Shown: positions 1-9,628 of the stretch, piece by piece
How positions within the stretch are numbered: the first letter of the stretch is position 1
Layout: each line of letters begins with the position of its first letter
Translations under genes and position numbers: made by a program
Notes under the pieces: model-generated
Told to the model about the DNA's origin: nothing
Databases searched by the model: none
The model's input: only the letters and a program-made list of their open reading frames with translations
Assembly (NCBI RefSeq): GCF_008329585.1
Contig: NZ_NPKP01000001.1
Location: forward strand, 62,001 to 126,000
DNA: 64,000 nt
Direction of reading: 5' to 3'
Origin: Mycolicibacterium sp. P9-22
GTDB taxonomy: Bacteria; Actinomycetota; Actinomycetes; Mycobacteriales; Mycobacteriaceae

Positions 1-1034
1 CCGGTTTCGCCTGCGCCCAGGACGGTTCCGTCCTCGGCGCGGATCTGGACCTCGATACTGGGCACCGGCTGGCCGACCGAGCCGAGCCGTTTGGCGACCG
101 CGGCGTCATCGGAGCCCAGCGCGACCCGGTGATCGTCCGGAGTGAGCACCGCGATCGTCGAACTGGTCTCGGTGAGACCGTAGGCATTGACGAAGCCGAC
201 CGCGGGCAGCAGCTCAAGAGCCTTGCGCACCAGGGGAAGTGCCACCTTGGAGCCGCCGTAGGCCAGGGTGCGCAGCGTCGGCAGCGCCGTGTTCTCGGCA
301 TCCAGCACGGTGACGATGCGGTCCAGCATGGTGGGCACCACGGTGGCCGAGGTGACCCCCTCGGACTCGACGAGGCGCACCCACTCCCGTGCGTCGAACT
401 GGGTCAGGTAGACCATCTTGCGGCCCGCGTACAGATTCGACAGCGCCGCCGAGACGCCGGCGATGTGATAGGGCGGAACGCAGATCAGGGCCGCATCATC
501 AGGCTCCGCCGAGGCGAACTCGACAGTCCCGGTGATATAGCTGGTCAGGTTGTTGTGGGTCAACTCAACGGCTTTCGGCGCCGAGGTGGTGCCCGAGGTG
601 AACAGCACGACGCCCACCGAATCGGGATCGGGGAACTCGGCCGCGGGCTCGGCGGTGCGCGCCGCGGCGAGGAATTCCGCGGATCCGATCGTCTGGAAAC
701 CGTCACCGACGGCGTCGCGGTAGGCCTCGTCCACCACCACCAACGGTTCGGGCAGCCGCGCGATCAGGGCCCGCAGTCCGTCGGCGCTCAACCGGTAGTT
801 CAGCGGTGTCACCGGCACGCCGGCGCGCGCCGAGGCGAACAGCAGCAGCGGAAGCATTGCGCCGCCGGCACCGACATAGGCGACGTGCTGGGCGCCCGAG
901 GCGGCCACCACACCGGCGCCGCCGTCGGCGAGCTCGCTCAGTTCGCCGGTGGTCAGCCGTAGCTCACCCGATACGACCGCGGTGCGGTCCGGATCGGTCG
1001 AGGATGCCATCTCCAGCAGCAGCGAGATACTCAT
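1..1034 (-). CDS. Acyl-CoA synthetase (AMP-binding), C-terminus beyond window edge
   Basis: Adenylate-forming enzyme that would activate a carboxylic acid to its acyl-AMP and then acyl-CoA. The minus strand is open from an ATG at 1034 to the left edge, giving about 344 residues of a protein that usually has about 500. The P-loop reads TSGTTSAPKAVELTHNN (about residue 146) and the later adenylate motif reads YGLTETSS. The C-terminal domain with the catalytic lysine lies outside the window. The start overlaps the stop of the SDR upstream (ATGA), so the two genes are translationally coupled. Substrate unknown; the neighbours suggest a cyclic or branched acid. Confidence 0.88.
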   Translation of the reverse strand, partial: MSISLLLEMASSTDPDRTAVVSGELRLTTGELSELADGGAGVVAASGAQHVAYVGAGGAMLPLLLFASARAGVPVTPLNYRLSADGLRALIARLPEPLVVVDEAYRDAVGDGFQTIGSAEFLAAARTAEPAAEFPDPDSVGVVLFTSGTTSAPKAVELTHNNLTSYITGTVEFASAEPDDAALICVPPYHIAGVSAALSNLYAGRKMVYLTQFDAREWVRLVESEGVTSATVVPTMLDRIVTVLDAENTALPTLRTLAYGGSKVALPLVRKALELLPAVGFVNAYGLTETSSTIAVLTPDDHRVALGSDDAAVAKRLGSVGQPVPSIEVQIRAEDGTVLGAGET

Positions 1035-1867
1035 GATTTGTCCACGAAGATATCCCAGATGGGGTCGTCGCCACCGCCATAGCCGGAAAGGTCGGTGACG
1101 CCTGCGGCCGTGAGCACGTCGGCGTCGATGTAGGTCTGGCCGTTGGCCTCCTTTGCCGGACCGGTCAGGATCTGCACCGCGGCATCGGCCATGATCTGCG
1201 GACTGCGGGACGCCGAGGCCAGGTTGTCGCCGTCGGCCAGGTTCGTCACCGCCGATGTCGCGATATAGGTCTGCGGCCACAGGCAGCTGAAGCCAATACC
1301 GGAATCTTTGTACTCTTCCGCCCAGCCCAGCGACAGCAGCGTCATCCCGTATTTGGACACCGTGTAGACGGGGTGCGCGCCCAGCCAGTAGGGGTTCAGG
1401 TTCAGTGGCGGCGCCAAGGTGATGACGTGAGCGCCTGCGGACTGCAGCAGGTGCGGCAGCGCGGCCTTGGTGAGCAGGAACGTGCCGCGCACGTTGATGT
1501 CCATCATCAGATCGAACTTCTTGGCCGCGAGCGCCTCGGTGGGTTCGGTGGCGATGGCGCTGGCGTTGTTGATGACGATGTCGACGCCGCCGAAGGTCTG
1601 CACCGCGGTGTCGATGGCCCGCTGGACGTCTTCTTCCTTGCGGACATCGCCGACCACAGCGACCGCTTTGGCGCCGACGGCCTCGATATCGGCGACCGCG
1701 GTGTGCACGGTTCCCGGCAGCTTCGGGTGCGGCTCGGCGGTCTTGGCCAACAGCACCACGTTGGCGCCCTGCTCGGCGGCGCCTAGGGCAATGGCCAGCC
1801 CGATGCCGCGGCTGCCGCCGGACACCACCAGGGTGCGATCGGCGAGGGGACGGTGCTCGGTGGACAT
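1031..1867 (-). CDS. SDR oxidoreductase of the HSDL2 type
   Basis: NAD(P)-dependent short-chain dehydrogenase of 278 aa. The ATG at 1867 is chosen over an upstream in-frame ATG (1939) because CCGAGGAGTCAGT directly precedes it. Seen: cofactor motif GGSRGIG (residues 17-23), NNAS (100-103), YTVSK with Tyr168 and Lys172. The stretches AKTAEPHPKLPGT and PPLNLNP are typical of human HSDL2, a peroxisomal hydroxysteroid dehydrogenase-like protein. Where HSDL2 has Ser before PPLNLNP this protein has Ala152, so the usual catalytic serine may be missing. It lies at the head of an operon with the acyl-CoA synthetase, divergent from the B12 mutase genes. Confidence 0.88.
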   Translation of the reverse strand: MSTEHRPLADRTLVVSGGSRGIGLAIALGAAEQGANVVLLAKTAEPHPKLPGTVHTAVADIEAVGAKAVAVVGDVRKEEDVQRAIDTAVQTFGGVDIVINNASAIATEPTEALAAKKFDLMMDINVRGTFLLTKAALPHLLQSAGAHVITLAPPLNLNPYWLGAHPVYTVSKYGMTLLSLGWAEEYKDSGIGFSCLWPQTYIATSAVTNLADGDNLASASRSPQIMADAAVQILTGPAKEANGQTYIDADVLTAAGVTDLSGYGGGDDPIWDIFVDKS

Positions 1868-1906
1868 ACTGACTCCTCGGACGGAAGGGGTCTTGCTCCC
1901 CCTGAT

Positions 1907-1934
1907 GGTATTGGCATTCTCATTTTCAGCAAGT
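1907..1934. repeat. Direct repeat copy 1 in divergent promoter region
   Basis: A 28-bp element beginning GGTATTGGCATTCTCAT and ending AGCAAGT. It recurs 140 bp to the right with a single base difference (C at 1927, G at 2067). It contains the ATTCTCAT half-site seen in the GAGAAT-N3-ATTCTC operators elsewhere in the window. It lies 40 bp upstream of the HSDL2-type SDR start, so it is placed to control the leftward operon. Confidence 0.85.
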
Positions 1935-2046
1935 GTCATAATCGCTCATGTCCAGGCACGACGTGCCGCCGGGGTGTTGGTGACCGACGCGTGACGGACG
2001 CTCGCGCCGGGTTTGCAGGCCATCACAGTGCATGTTTTCAGCCAGC

Positions 2047-2074
2047 GGTATTGGCATTCTCATTTTGAGCAAGT
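2047..2074. repeat. Direct repeat copy 2, upstream of the mutase operon
   Basis: Second copy of the 28-bp element, ending 13 bp before the mutase start. Here the core CTCATTTTGAG forms a short dyad (CTCA/TGAG) that the first copy lacks. Both copies point the same way although the flanking operons diverge. Likely a regulator-binding box; the protein is not identified. Confidence 0.8.
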
Positions 2075-2087
2075 ACGTTATCCAATG

Positions 2088-3676
<1,589 letters not shown>

Positions 3677-3677
<1 letters not shown>

Positions 3678-4078
3678 TGGCGACACGAGTTCTGGTGGCG
3701 AAACCCGGCCTGGACGGGCACGACCGTGGGGCCAAGATCGTGGCGCGCACCCTGCGCGACGCCGGTTTCGAGGTCATCTACACCGGCATCCGGCAACGCA
3801 TCGAGGACATCGTCTCCATCGCACTGCAGGAAGACGTTGCCCTGGTGGGTCTTTCGATCCTCTCCGGCGCCCACGTCGCCATGACCACCCGCACAGTGGA
3901 CGCGCTGCGGGCCGCCGATGCCGGCGATATCGCCGTCGTGGTCGGCGGGACCATTCCCGAGTCCGATGTGCAGAAACTCCTCGATGCCGGTGCCGCCGCG
4001 GTGTTCCCGACCGGGACGTCCCTGGAAAAACTGGTGACCGATGTGCGCGCGCTGACCGAAGAGGTTTCCAAGTCATGA
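3677..4078 (+). CDS. B12-binding small subunit of the acyl-CoA mutase
   Basis: Cobalamin-binding subunit of 133 aa; the ATG overlaps the stop of the large subunit (ATGA). It has the base-off/His-on signature DGHDRG (Asp13, His15, Gly18), in which His15 would be the lower axial cobalt ligand, then GLSILSGAH (about 58-66) and VVVGGTIP (about 87-94). Together with the large subunit it makes a complete mutase of the split type. The matching G-protein chaperone is at 9629-10507. Confidence 0.93.
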
Positions 4079-5031
4079 GACTGGGCGTGATGATCGGAGC
4101 CGAGCGCGGTGACATGGCGCGCAAGGTCAGCAAGCTGATCTCCGATATCGAATGGGCCGACACCGCCGGGCTGGCCACCGCCTGGATGCCGCAGGTGCCT
4201 GATGATTTCGACCTGCTGACCATGGTGGGGCTGATGGCATCGCACAGCACCCGCATCGAACTCGGGACCGCCGTGGTGCCGTTGCAGGCGCAGCATCCCA
4301 TCGCGCTGGCCCGCCAGGCGCTTTCGGTGCATGCCATATCGAACGGGCGGCTGGCGCTGGGCGTCGGCCCGTCGCATCACTGGATCATCCGGGACATGCT
4401 GGGCCTGCCCTATGACAAGCCCGCCGCCTACACCCGCGACTATCTGCAGGTGTTCAACGCGGCCATCGCCGGGCCCGGCCCGGTGGACGTCGAGAACGAC
4501 ACGTTCACGGTGCACAATCCCACCGCGCTCGGCGCCGCGACCCCGCTGCCGGTGCTGGTGGCGGCGTTGGGGCCGGTGATGCTGCAGATCGCCGGCGAGC
4601 ACGCCGACGGCACGTCGCTGTGGATGGCCGACGAGAAGGCCATCGGTGAGCACATTGCGCCGAAGATCAACAAGGCCGCCGCCGGGGCGGGCAAACCCGC
4701 GCCGCGCATCGTGGCGGGCATCCCGGTCACGCTGTGCGCGAACTCCGAGATCGACGAGGCCAAGGACCGGGCCAACCGGATCCTGGCCGAGGCCGAGACG
4801 TCGCCGAACTACCAACGGCTACTCGACCGTGGCGACGCGCGCACCGTGGGTGATCTGTGCGCCGCCGGTGACGAAGAGTCGATCCTGAAGCGGTTCAAGG
4901 CCTTCGCCGATGCAGGTGTCACCGATCTGTCGGTGCGACTGCTGCCGATCGGCGACACCCGCGACGAGTTGATCGCCTCGAAGTACCGGACCCGTGAGGT
5001 GATCGCCGAACTCGCCAAGCAGGTCTCCTGA
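4075..5031 (+). CDS. LLM-class F420-dependent oxidoreductase
   Basis: Luciferase-like TIM-barrel enzyme of 318 aa, coupled to the cobalamin subunit by an ATGA overlap. Starts MRLGVMIGAERGD and contains GVGPSHHWI and SRTIELGTA-like strands (here STRIELGTAVVP) typical of mycobacterial F420-using LLM proteins. It is a close paralogue of the gene at 54209-55156: both have VPVTLC or IPVTLC, SPNY.RLL..GDAR and DAGVTDL in the same order. Reaction unknown; family members reduce or oxidise carbonyls and double bonds with F420. Confidence 0.85.
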   Translation: MRLGVMIGAERGDMARKVSKLISDIEWADTAGLATAWMPQVPDDFDLLTMVGLMASHSTRIELGTAVVPLQAQHPIALARQALSVHAISNGRLALGVGPSHHWIIRDMLGLPYDKPAAYTRDYLQVFNAAIAGPGPVDVENDTFTVHNPTALGAATPLPVLVAALGPVMLQIAGEHADGTSLWMADEKAIGEHIAPKINKAAAGAGKPAPRIVAGIPVTLCANSEIDEAKDRANRILAEAETSPNYQRLLDRGDARTVGDLCAAGDEESILKRFKAFADAGVTDLSVRLLPIGDTRDELIASKYRTREVIAELAKQVS

Positions 5032-5098
5032 TGCGCCGAAACGACGCCTTGTGGCGTGTTCTACGCCCGATGGCGCGACAAACCGTAGTCTCGGCACG

Positions 5099-6139
5099 AT
5101 GACGGGACCGTTGTCAGGCGTTCGGATCATCGAGATCGGCGTCATGCTGGCCGGCCCGTACGCCACCATGCTGCTCGCCGATCTCGGCGCCGAGGTGATC
5201 AAGGTCGAGCCGCCCGCCGGCGAGATCTCCCGACAGGTCAGCGACAGCTATTTCGCCAGCCTGAACCGCAACAAGCGCAGCGTCTGCCTGGACCTGGCAT
5301 CCGAGGACGGGCGCTCCAGACTCGGTGAGCTGGTGACCGATTCGCACGCGTTGCTGGTGAACATGAAGCCCTCGGCGATCAAGAAACTCGGCCTGACGTA
5401 TGAGAGCCTGCGCCGGTACAACGAGAAGATCGTGTGTGTTGCGCTCACCGGATACGGTCTGCACGGCGGGGACGACCCGGCCTTCGACTACGTCATCCAG
5501 GCCGCGACCGGCGTGGCGGCGATGACGGGTGACCCCGACGGTCCGCCCACCCTGCCCGGCTACTCGGCGGCCGACAACTCGACCGGGCTGACCGCCGCGC
5601 TGGGCCTGCTCGCGAAGATCGTGTCCGGCCAGGGCGGGCAGGTGGATGTGTGCCTGCGCGACGTCATGCTGTCGCAGCTGAACTACCGGGCCGCGGCTTA
5701 CCTGAACGACGGCGCCGAGCCGAAACGCTACCCGTTCGGCGCCCACTCCTATTACGTGCCCGCGCAGCTGTTTCCGACCGCCGAAGGCCACCTCGCGCTC
5801 TTCGTCACCCACGACGGGTTCTGGCGTTCCTTCGCCACCGAAGCGGGAATCGCCGGCTTCGACACCATGGTGCAACGGGCCGCGGCACGCGAGGATGTCC
5901 TGGCGCTGGTATCGGCCGCGCTGGCCTCCGACACCGCGGTGAACTGGGAGATCCGGCTCAAGCCGCTCGGCATCCCGGCGGCTGCGGTGCGCTCATTGCC
6001 GGAAGCACTTGAGGACACTCCGGAGATGGTGATCACCGCGGGCGATTTCCGCCTGGTGGCCAGCCCGATCCGGGTGGAGGGTTTTCAACCGGAGTACCGG
6101 CCGGCGCCGGCGTTCGACGCCGTCCCTCAGTCGTCGTAG
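5099..6139 (+). CDS. Class III CoA-transferase (CaiB/BaiF family)
   Basis: CoA-transferase of 346 aa that would exchange CoA between carboxylic acids. ATG 5099 is preferred to an upstream GTG because the family begins at TGPLSGVRIIEIG. Features: MLAGPYATMLLADLGAEVIK near residue 16, the FDYVIQAATG segment near 129, and the likely catalytic Asp159 in AADNSTGLTAALG. It follows the LLM gene by 67 bp. The 3' end overlaps the convergent ferredoxin gene by 13 bp. Confidence 0.9.
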   Translation: MTGPLSGVRIIEIGVMLAGPYATMLLADLGAEVIKVEPPAGEISRQVSDSYFASLNRNKRSVCLDLASEDGRSRLGELVTDSHALLVNMKPSAIKKLGLTYESLRRYNEKIVCVALTGYGLHGGDDPAFDYVIQAATGVAAMTGDPDGPPTLPGYSAADNSTGLTAALGLLAKIVSGQGGQVDVCLRDVMLSQLNYRAAAYLNDGAEPKRYPFGAHSYYVPAQLFPTAEGHLALFVTHDGFWRSFATEAGIAGFDTMVQRAAAREDVLALVSAALASDTAVNWEIRLKPLGIPAAAVRSLPEALEDTPEMVITAGDFRLVASPIRVEGFQPEYRPAPAFDAVPQSS

Positions 6140-6423
6140 TCGACCGTCAGCGGGCCTGGGTTCGGGATCGCCTGGCAGGTCAACACATAGCCCTCTTCGA
6201 CCTCGTCGTCATCGAGTGCGTCGTTGACCTTCATGGTCGCGCTGCCCTCGGTGAGCTTGGCGATGCAGGTGCCGCAGTTACCCGCCTCGCAGGCGAACGG
6301 CGGAGTCAGACCGGCGCGCCGTGCCGTTTCCAGCAGCGTGTCGCCGGCGACCGGCAGCGTCGTGGTGCGGGCACCGTCGAGCAGGATCGTCACTTCGTCG
6401 GCGGGCACTGGTTCGGCCGTCAT
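6127..6423 (-). CDS. Plant-type [2Fe-2S] ferredoxin
   Basis: Electron carrier of 98 aa. Cluster ligands CEAGNCGTC (CX4CX2C) plus a distal Cys in VLTCQAIP match plant-type 2Fe-2S ferredoxins. Start at 6423 follows CCCAGGAGTGCTTG. A perfect GAGAAT-N3-ATTCTC dyad lies 34-48 bp upstream, in the divergent region shared with the acyl-CoA synthetase. The Rieske oxygenase at 44228-45571 has the same operator and no reductase or ferredoxin beside it, so this protein may be its electron donor (inference). Confidence 0.93.
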   Translation of the reverse strand: MTAEPVPADEVTILLDGARTTTLPVAGDTLLETARRAGLTPPFACEAGNCGTCIAKLTEGSATMKVNDALDDDEVEEGYVLTCQAIPNPGPLTVDYDD

Positions 6424-6456
6424 CAAGCACTCCTGGGCGTCGTATTCTGACAAATG

Positions 6457-6471
6457 GAGAATATCATTCTC
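6457..6471. promoter_or_regulatory. Operator GAGAATATCATTCTC between divergent genes
   Basis: Perfect 6-bp inverted repeat with a 3-bp centre, between the ferredoxin (minus) and acyl-CoA synthetase (plus) starts. It lies 25 bp before the synthetase ATG, beside AT-rich TATTATGGATAAGAT that could supply a -10 element, so bound protein would block transcription. One of four perfect copies in the window. Confidence 0.8.
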
Positions 6472-6495
6472 TATTATGGATAAGATAGCCGCTTG

Positions 6496-7917
6496 ATGGC
6501 TGCGACCAACGATCCGGTCCTGGCATTCGGGGACCGCCAGTACAGCATGGCCGAGCTGGATGCGCTGTCCGACGGGATGGCCGCCACGCTCGCGGCCCGC
6601 GGTGTGACCGCCGGCGACCGGGTGGCATTGATGTCGTCGAACCGTCCCGAGTTCGTCGTTGCGCTGCGGGCGATCTGGCGCGTGGGTGCGTCGGTGGTGC
6701 TGCTCAGTTCGGCGTGGAAACCGGCCGAGGTCGCGCATGCACTCGACCTCACGTCGCCCGTGCTGGGCGTCGGGGATGCCGCGGTGCTGGCCGACCTGAT
6801 CCCGATGGTGCACCTGGACGAGCCGATCACCACCGGGGGTGGCGGATGGGAGCCGGTACCACCCGAGGCCGATGCGCTGTTCGTGTTCAGCTCCGGCACG
6901 ACGGGGATGCCCAAGGCGGTGCGGCACACGCATGCGGGTTTCGCGGCGGCGGTTCGGCACTGGAGGGCCGCGCTGGATCTCACAGCGGCCGATCGCATGC
7001 AGATCATGACGCCGCCGTCACATATTCTCGGGTTGCTCAACATCGCCACGGTGCTCGACACCGGGGCCTGGATGCGCCTGCATCCGCGCTTCGACATCGA
7101 CCGGATGCTGTCCCATATCCAGGATGACCGCATCACCATCGAAATGGCGGTCGCGCCCATCGCTTTGGCGATCGCCGCGCATCCGGACCTGGAGAGCTAC
7201 GACCTGTCCTCGCTGCGCTACATCATGTGGTGCGCGACGCCGGTGACCGAGACCGTCGCCGACACCGTGACCGAACGGGTCGGCGTGCCATGGGTTTCGG
7301 CCTATGGCGCCAGCGAACTGCCGGTCATCGCCTGCTGCCCGATCGGTGCAGCCCGGTTGGACACCGTCGGCAAACCGGTGCCCGGTGTGGCGGTGCGGAT
7401 CGCCGAGGGCGGCGAGATCCAGGTGCGCTCGGACTCGGCGATGGTCGGCTATCTGCCCGACGCCGCCACCGCGGACGCATTCGACGACGGCTGGTACCGC
7501 ACCGGCGACATCGGCGAACTGGACAGTGAGGGATGGCTGCGGATCACCGACCGGCTCAAGGAGATGATCAAGGTCCGCGGTTTTCAGGTGGCGCCCGCCG
7601 AGGTGGAGGCGGTGCTGCACGGGCATCCGGCGGTGCAGGACTGCGCGGTGTTCGGCGTCCCCGACGGCGTCAACGGCGAGGCGGTCGTCGCGGCGGTCAC
7701 GACCGGAAAGCCGGTCACCGAGCAGGAATTGATCGCGTTGGTGGGTGAGCGGCTGTCGTCGTACAAACGCCCGAGCCGGGTCGTCTTCGTCGATGCCATC
7801 CCGCGGCTGCCGTCGGGAAAGGTGTTACGCCGCGTGCTGCGCGATGATTACCGGCGAGCTGGGGGTACCTCACGCTTGCGGGGGAACGCAAAAGGCCCCG
7901 AAAGCAGCCAACATTAG
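6496..7917 (+). CDS. Acyl-CoA synthetase (AMP-binding family)
   Basis: Complete adenylate-forming ligase of 473 aa, a little short for the family. ATG 6496 is used; a TTG one codon earlier is also open. Motifs in order: FSSGTTGMPKAVRHTH (ATP-binding loop), YGASELPV, YRTGDIG, and PRLPSGKVLRR with the C-terminal catalytic Lys. Its last codons run into a terminator hairpin, and the terminal residues after RDDYRRA look like read-through into that region. It would activate a carboxylic acid under control of the operator 25 bp upstream. Confidence 0.92.
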   Translation: MAATNDPVLAFGDRQYSMAELDALSDGMAATLAARGVTAGDRVALMSSNRPEFVVALRAIWRVGASVVLLSSAWKPAEVAHALDLTSPVLGVGDAAVLADLIPMVHLDEPITTGGGGWEPVPPEADALFVFSSGTTGMPKAVRHTHAGFAAAVRHWRAALDLTAADRMQIMTPPSHILGLLNIATVLDTGAWMRLHPRFDIDRMLSHIQDDRITIEMAVAPIALAIAAHPDLESYDLSSLRYIMWCATPVTETVADTVTERVGVPWVSAYGASELPVIACCPIGAARLDTVGKPVPGVAVRIAEGGEIQVRSDSAMVGYLPDAATADAFDDGWYRTGDIGELDSEGWLRITDRLKEMIKVRGFQVAPAEVEAVLHGHPAVQDCAVFGVPDGVNGEAVVAAVTTGKPVTEQELIALVGERLSSYKRPSRVVFVDAIPRLPSGKVLRRVLRDDYRRAGGTSRLRGNAKGPESSQH

Positions 7918-7926
7918 GGCCTTTTG
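7889..7926. terminator. Bidirectional terminator hairpin
   Basis: Arms CAAAAGGCCC (7889-7898) and GGGCCTTTTG (7917-7926) are a perfect 10-bp stem with an 18-nt loop. The A and T runs inside the arms give a U-tract on either strand. It separates the convergent acyl-CoA synthetase and SDR genes and overlaps the synthetase stop codon. Confidence 0.85.
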
Positions 7927-7940
7927 TGTCTGCTCGGCCT

Positions 7941-8669
7941 TCAGAGATCTTCGCTGCGCTGCACGGTACCGGTGATCCCGCCGGCGTCCTGCCCGGCGAG
8001 CAGCACCGCGGCCCGCCCCATCGCCTCGGGCGGTTCGACCATCTCCGGCGGGACCTCGAAACCGCCGCCACCGGCCTGCCAGCCCTCGGTGAGCACCACC
8101 CGGGAAGGGCTCAGGCAATTGACCGCGATATTGTCCGGCCGCAGATCGTCGGCCAGCCCGAGATAGAGACGCTCGGCGGCCGCCTTGGACACCCAGTACG
8201 CGTTCGCGCCGGGCATCCCGACGCCGGTGGTGGTGATGGCCATCAGCGATCCGGCGCCGCGGGCCCGCACGTGCGGCATCACCGCCTTGGTCACCAGGAA
8301 AACGCCGGTCAGGTTGACGTCCAGGCACAGCTGCCAGCGTTTCAGCGGTGTCGACTCGACCGGTCCCAGCCACAGCACGCCCGCGTTGGCCACCAGGATG
8401 TCGATCCCGCCGAGCTCCGAAACAGCCATGGCGACGGCGCTGTCGACCGACTCTTCGCTGGTGACGTCGCACGGCACGGCCAACGCACGACCGCCCTGCG
8501 CGCGGATCGAATCCGCCACCGAGCCGATGGTGCCGGGCAACTTGGCGGGCTGTTCGGACCGGGCCGCGACCGCCACCGATGCGCCGGCCGCGGCGAGCGC
8601 GTGGGCGATGGTAGCCCCGATGCCGCGGCTGGCGCCGGCGACGAACGCGGTCTTGCCTTGCAGACTCAC
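7941..8669 (-). CDS. SDR family oxidoreductase
   Basis: Short-chain dehydrogenase of 242 aa. GTG 8669 begins VSLQGKTAFVAG, 7 nt after the upstream SDR stop. Motifs: GASRGIG (12-18), NAG (95-97), TTT near 146-148 in place of the usual serine segment, YWVSK with Tyr158 and Lys162. The SEQPAKLPGTI segment after the second strand resembles that of the HSDL2-like SDR. Probably acts on a hydroxyacyl-CoA or ring hydroxyl; substrate not deducible. Confidence 0.88.
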   Translation of the reverse strand: MSLQGKTAFVAGASRGIGATIAHALAAAGASVAVAARSEQPAKLPGTIGSVADSIRAQGGRALAVPCDVTSEESVDSAVAMAVSELGGIDILVANAGVLWLGPVESTPLKRWQLCLDVNLTGVFLVTKAVMPHVRARGAGSLMAITTTGVGMPGANAYWVSKAAAERLYLGLADDLRPDNIAVNCLSPSRVVLTEGWQAGGGGFEVPPEMVEPPEAMGRAAVLLAGQDAGGITGTVQRSEDL

Positions 8670-8676
8670 TGCCGGA

Positions 8677-9441
8677 TCATTTCGGGGGGAACCGCAGACC
8701 CCCGTCGAGGCGGATGATCTCACCGTTGAGGTAGTCGTTCTCGATGATGCTCTGGGCGAGTTGGGCGTACTCGGTCGAGCGGCCCATCCGCTTGGGGAAC
8801 GGGATCTGCGGGCCCCAGTACTGCTCCAGTTGGTCGGCGGCCTTGCCGTACGCCGGGGTGTTGATGGTGCCGGGGGCGATGGTGTTGACGCGGATACCCA
8901 AGGGGGACAGGTCACGTGCGGCCACCAGCGTCATGCCCAGCACACCGCCCTTGGCCGCGGCGTAGGCCAGCTGGCCGATCTGTCCCTCGTAGCCGGCGAT
9001 GGATGCGGTGTTGACGATCACGCCGCGGCCGCCCTCTTCCAGCGGTTCGGTGCGGGCGATGGCCGCAGCGGCCAGCCGCATCACGTTGAAGACCGCGGTC
9101 AGATAGAACTTGACCGTCGTCTCGAACCCCTCCAGCCCGTGCGGCGAACCGTCCTTGCCGATCAACCGGCCACCGGCCGCGGGCCCGCCGTGGGTGTCCA
9201 CCGAGATGCGCAGCGGGGCAAGGGCCTCCGCTTCGGCGATCGCCGCGTTCACGGATTCCTCGGAGGTGGCGTCGGTGCGGATGTACTTCACACCCAGCTC
9301 CTCGGCGAGCTTGGGGCCCTTCTCGTCTGCCAGATCAGCGACCACCACTTTGGCGCCTGCGGCATGCAGTCGGCGGACCGTCGCTTCTCCCAGGCCCCCT
9401 GCGCCACCTACGACGAGCGCGGAGCTACCGGCGATGTCCAT
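8677..9441 (-). CDS. SDR, 3-hydroxyacyl-CoA dehydrogenase type 2 (17beta-HSD10)-like
   Basis: SDR of 254 aa resembling 17beta-HSD10/HADH2. Cofactor motif GGAGGLG (12-18), then Ser147, Tyr160 and Lys164 in [21 protein letters not shown]. The [12 protein letters not shown] and IPFPKRMG segments match HSD10-type enzymes, which oxidise 3-hydroxy-2-methylacyl-CoA and hydroxysteroids. First gene of a two-SDR operon; a 17-bp perfect operator begins 37 bp upstream. Confidence 0.88.
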   Translation of the reverse strand: MDIAGSSALVVGGAGGLGEATVRRLHAAGAKVVVADLADEKGPKLAEELGVKYIRTDATSEESVNAAIAEAEALAPLRISVDTHGGPAAGGRLIGKDGSPHGLEGFETTVKFYLTAVFNVMRLAAAAIARTEPLEEGGRGVIVNTASIAGYEGQIGQLAYAAAKGGVLGMTLVAARDLSPLGIRVNTIAPGTINTPAYGKAADQLEQYWGPQIPFPKRMGRSTEYAQLAQSIIENDYLNGEIIRLDGGLRFPPK

Positions 9442-9477
9442 CTACTTCTCCTTCTTGCAACTGGCACTCTCAGGCTG

Positions 9478-9494
9478 TGAGAATAACATTCTCA
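9478..9494. promoter_or_regulatory. Operator TGAGAATAACATTCTCA
   Basis: Perfect 7-bp inverted repeat with a 3-bp centre; the longest symmetrical copy of the GAGAAT-N3-ATTCTC motif here. It sits 37 bp from the HSD10-like SDR start on the left and 25 bp from the thiolase remnant start on the right, so it would control both directions. Confidence 0.83.
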
Positions 9495-9518
9495 TTCGAG
9501 CGTGAAAGGGGCAGTTCG

Positions 9519-9617
9519 ATGCCTGAGGCCGTGGTCGTCTCCGCAGTGCGCACGCCGATCGGCACTGACACCAAGCGCACGCTGCGCGATACCACGGTCA
9601 TCGAGGTCGCGCCATAA
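9519..9617 (+). pseudogene. Thiolase N-terminal remnant (32 codons)
   Basis: An ATG opens a 32-codon frame, MPEAVVVSAVRTPIGTDTKR then TLRDTTVIEVAP, ending in TAA. This is the first beta-strand and loop of a thiolase (compare MRETVIVGAVRTPVGKRNGG of the intact thiolase at 50553). All catalytic residues are missing, and the next gene starts 12 bp later. It keeps the operator and probable promoter, so I read it as the 5' stub left by an internal deletion that joined a thiolase promoter to the MeaB gene. A short leader peptide is the alternative. Confidence 0.75.
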
Positions 9618-9628
9618 AGTCGCAGTCG

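Noticed and set aside
129..962. Long plus-strand open frame opposite the first acyl-CoA synthetase
   Set aside because: Its Arg/Gly/His-rich product is the antisense shadow of a gene with AMP-binding motifs; high GC keeps such frames open.
5032..5098. Small hairpin ACGCC-TTGT-GGCGT as a terminator between LLM and CoA-transferase genes
   Set aside because: The stem is only 5 bp and the genes are probably co-transcribed.
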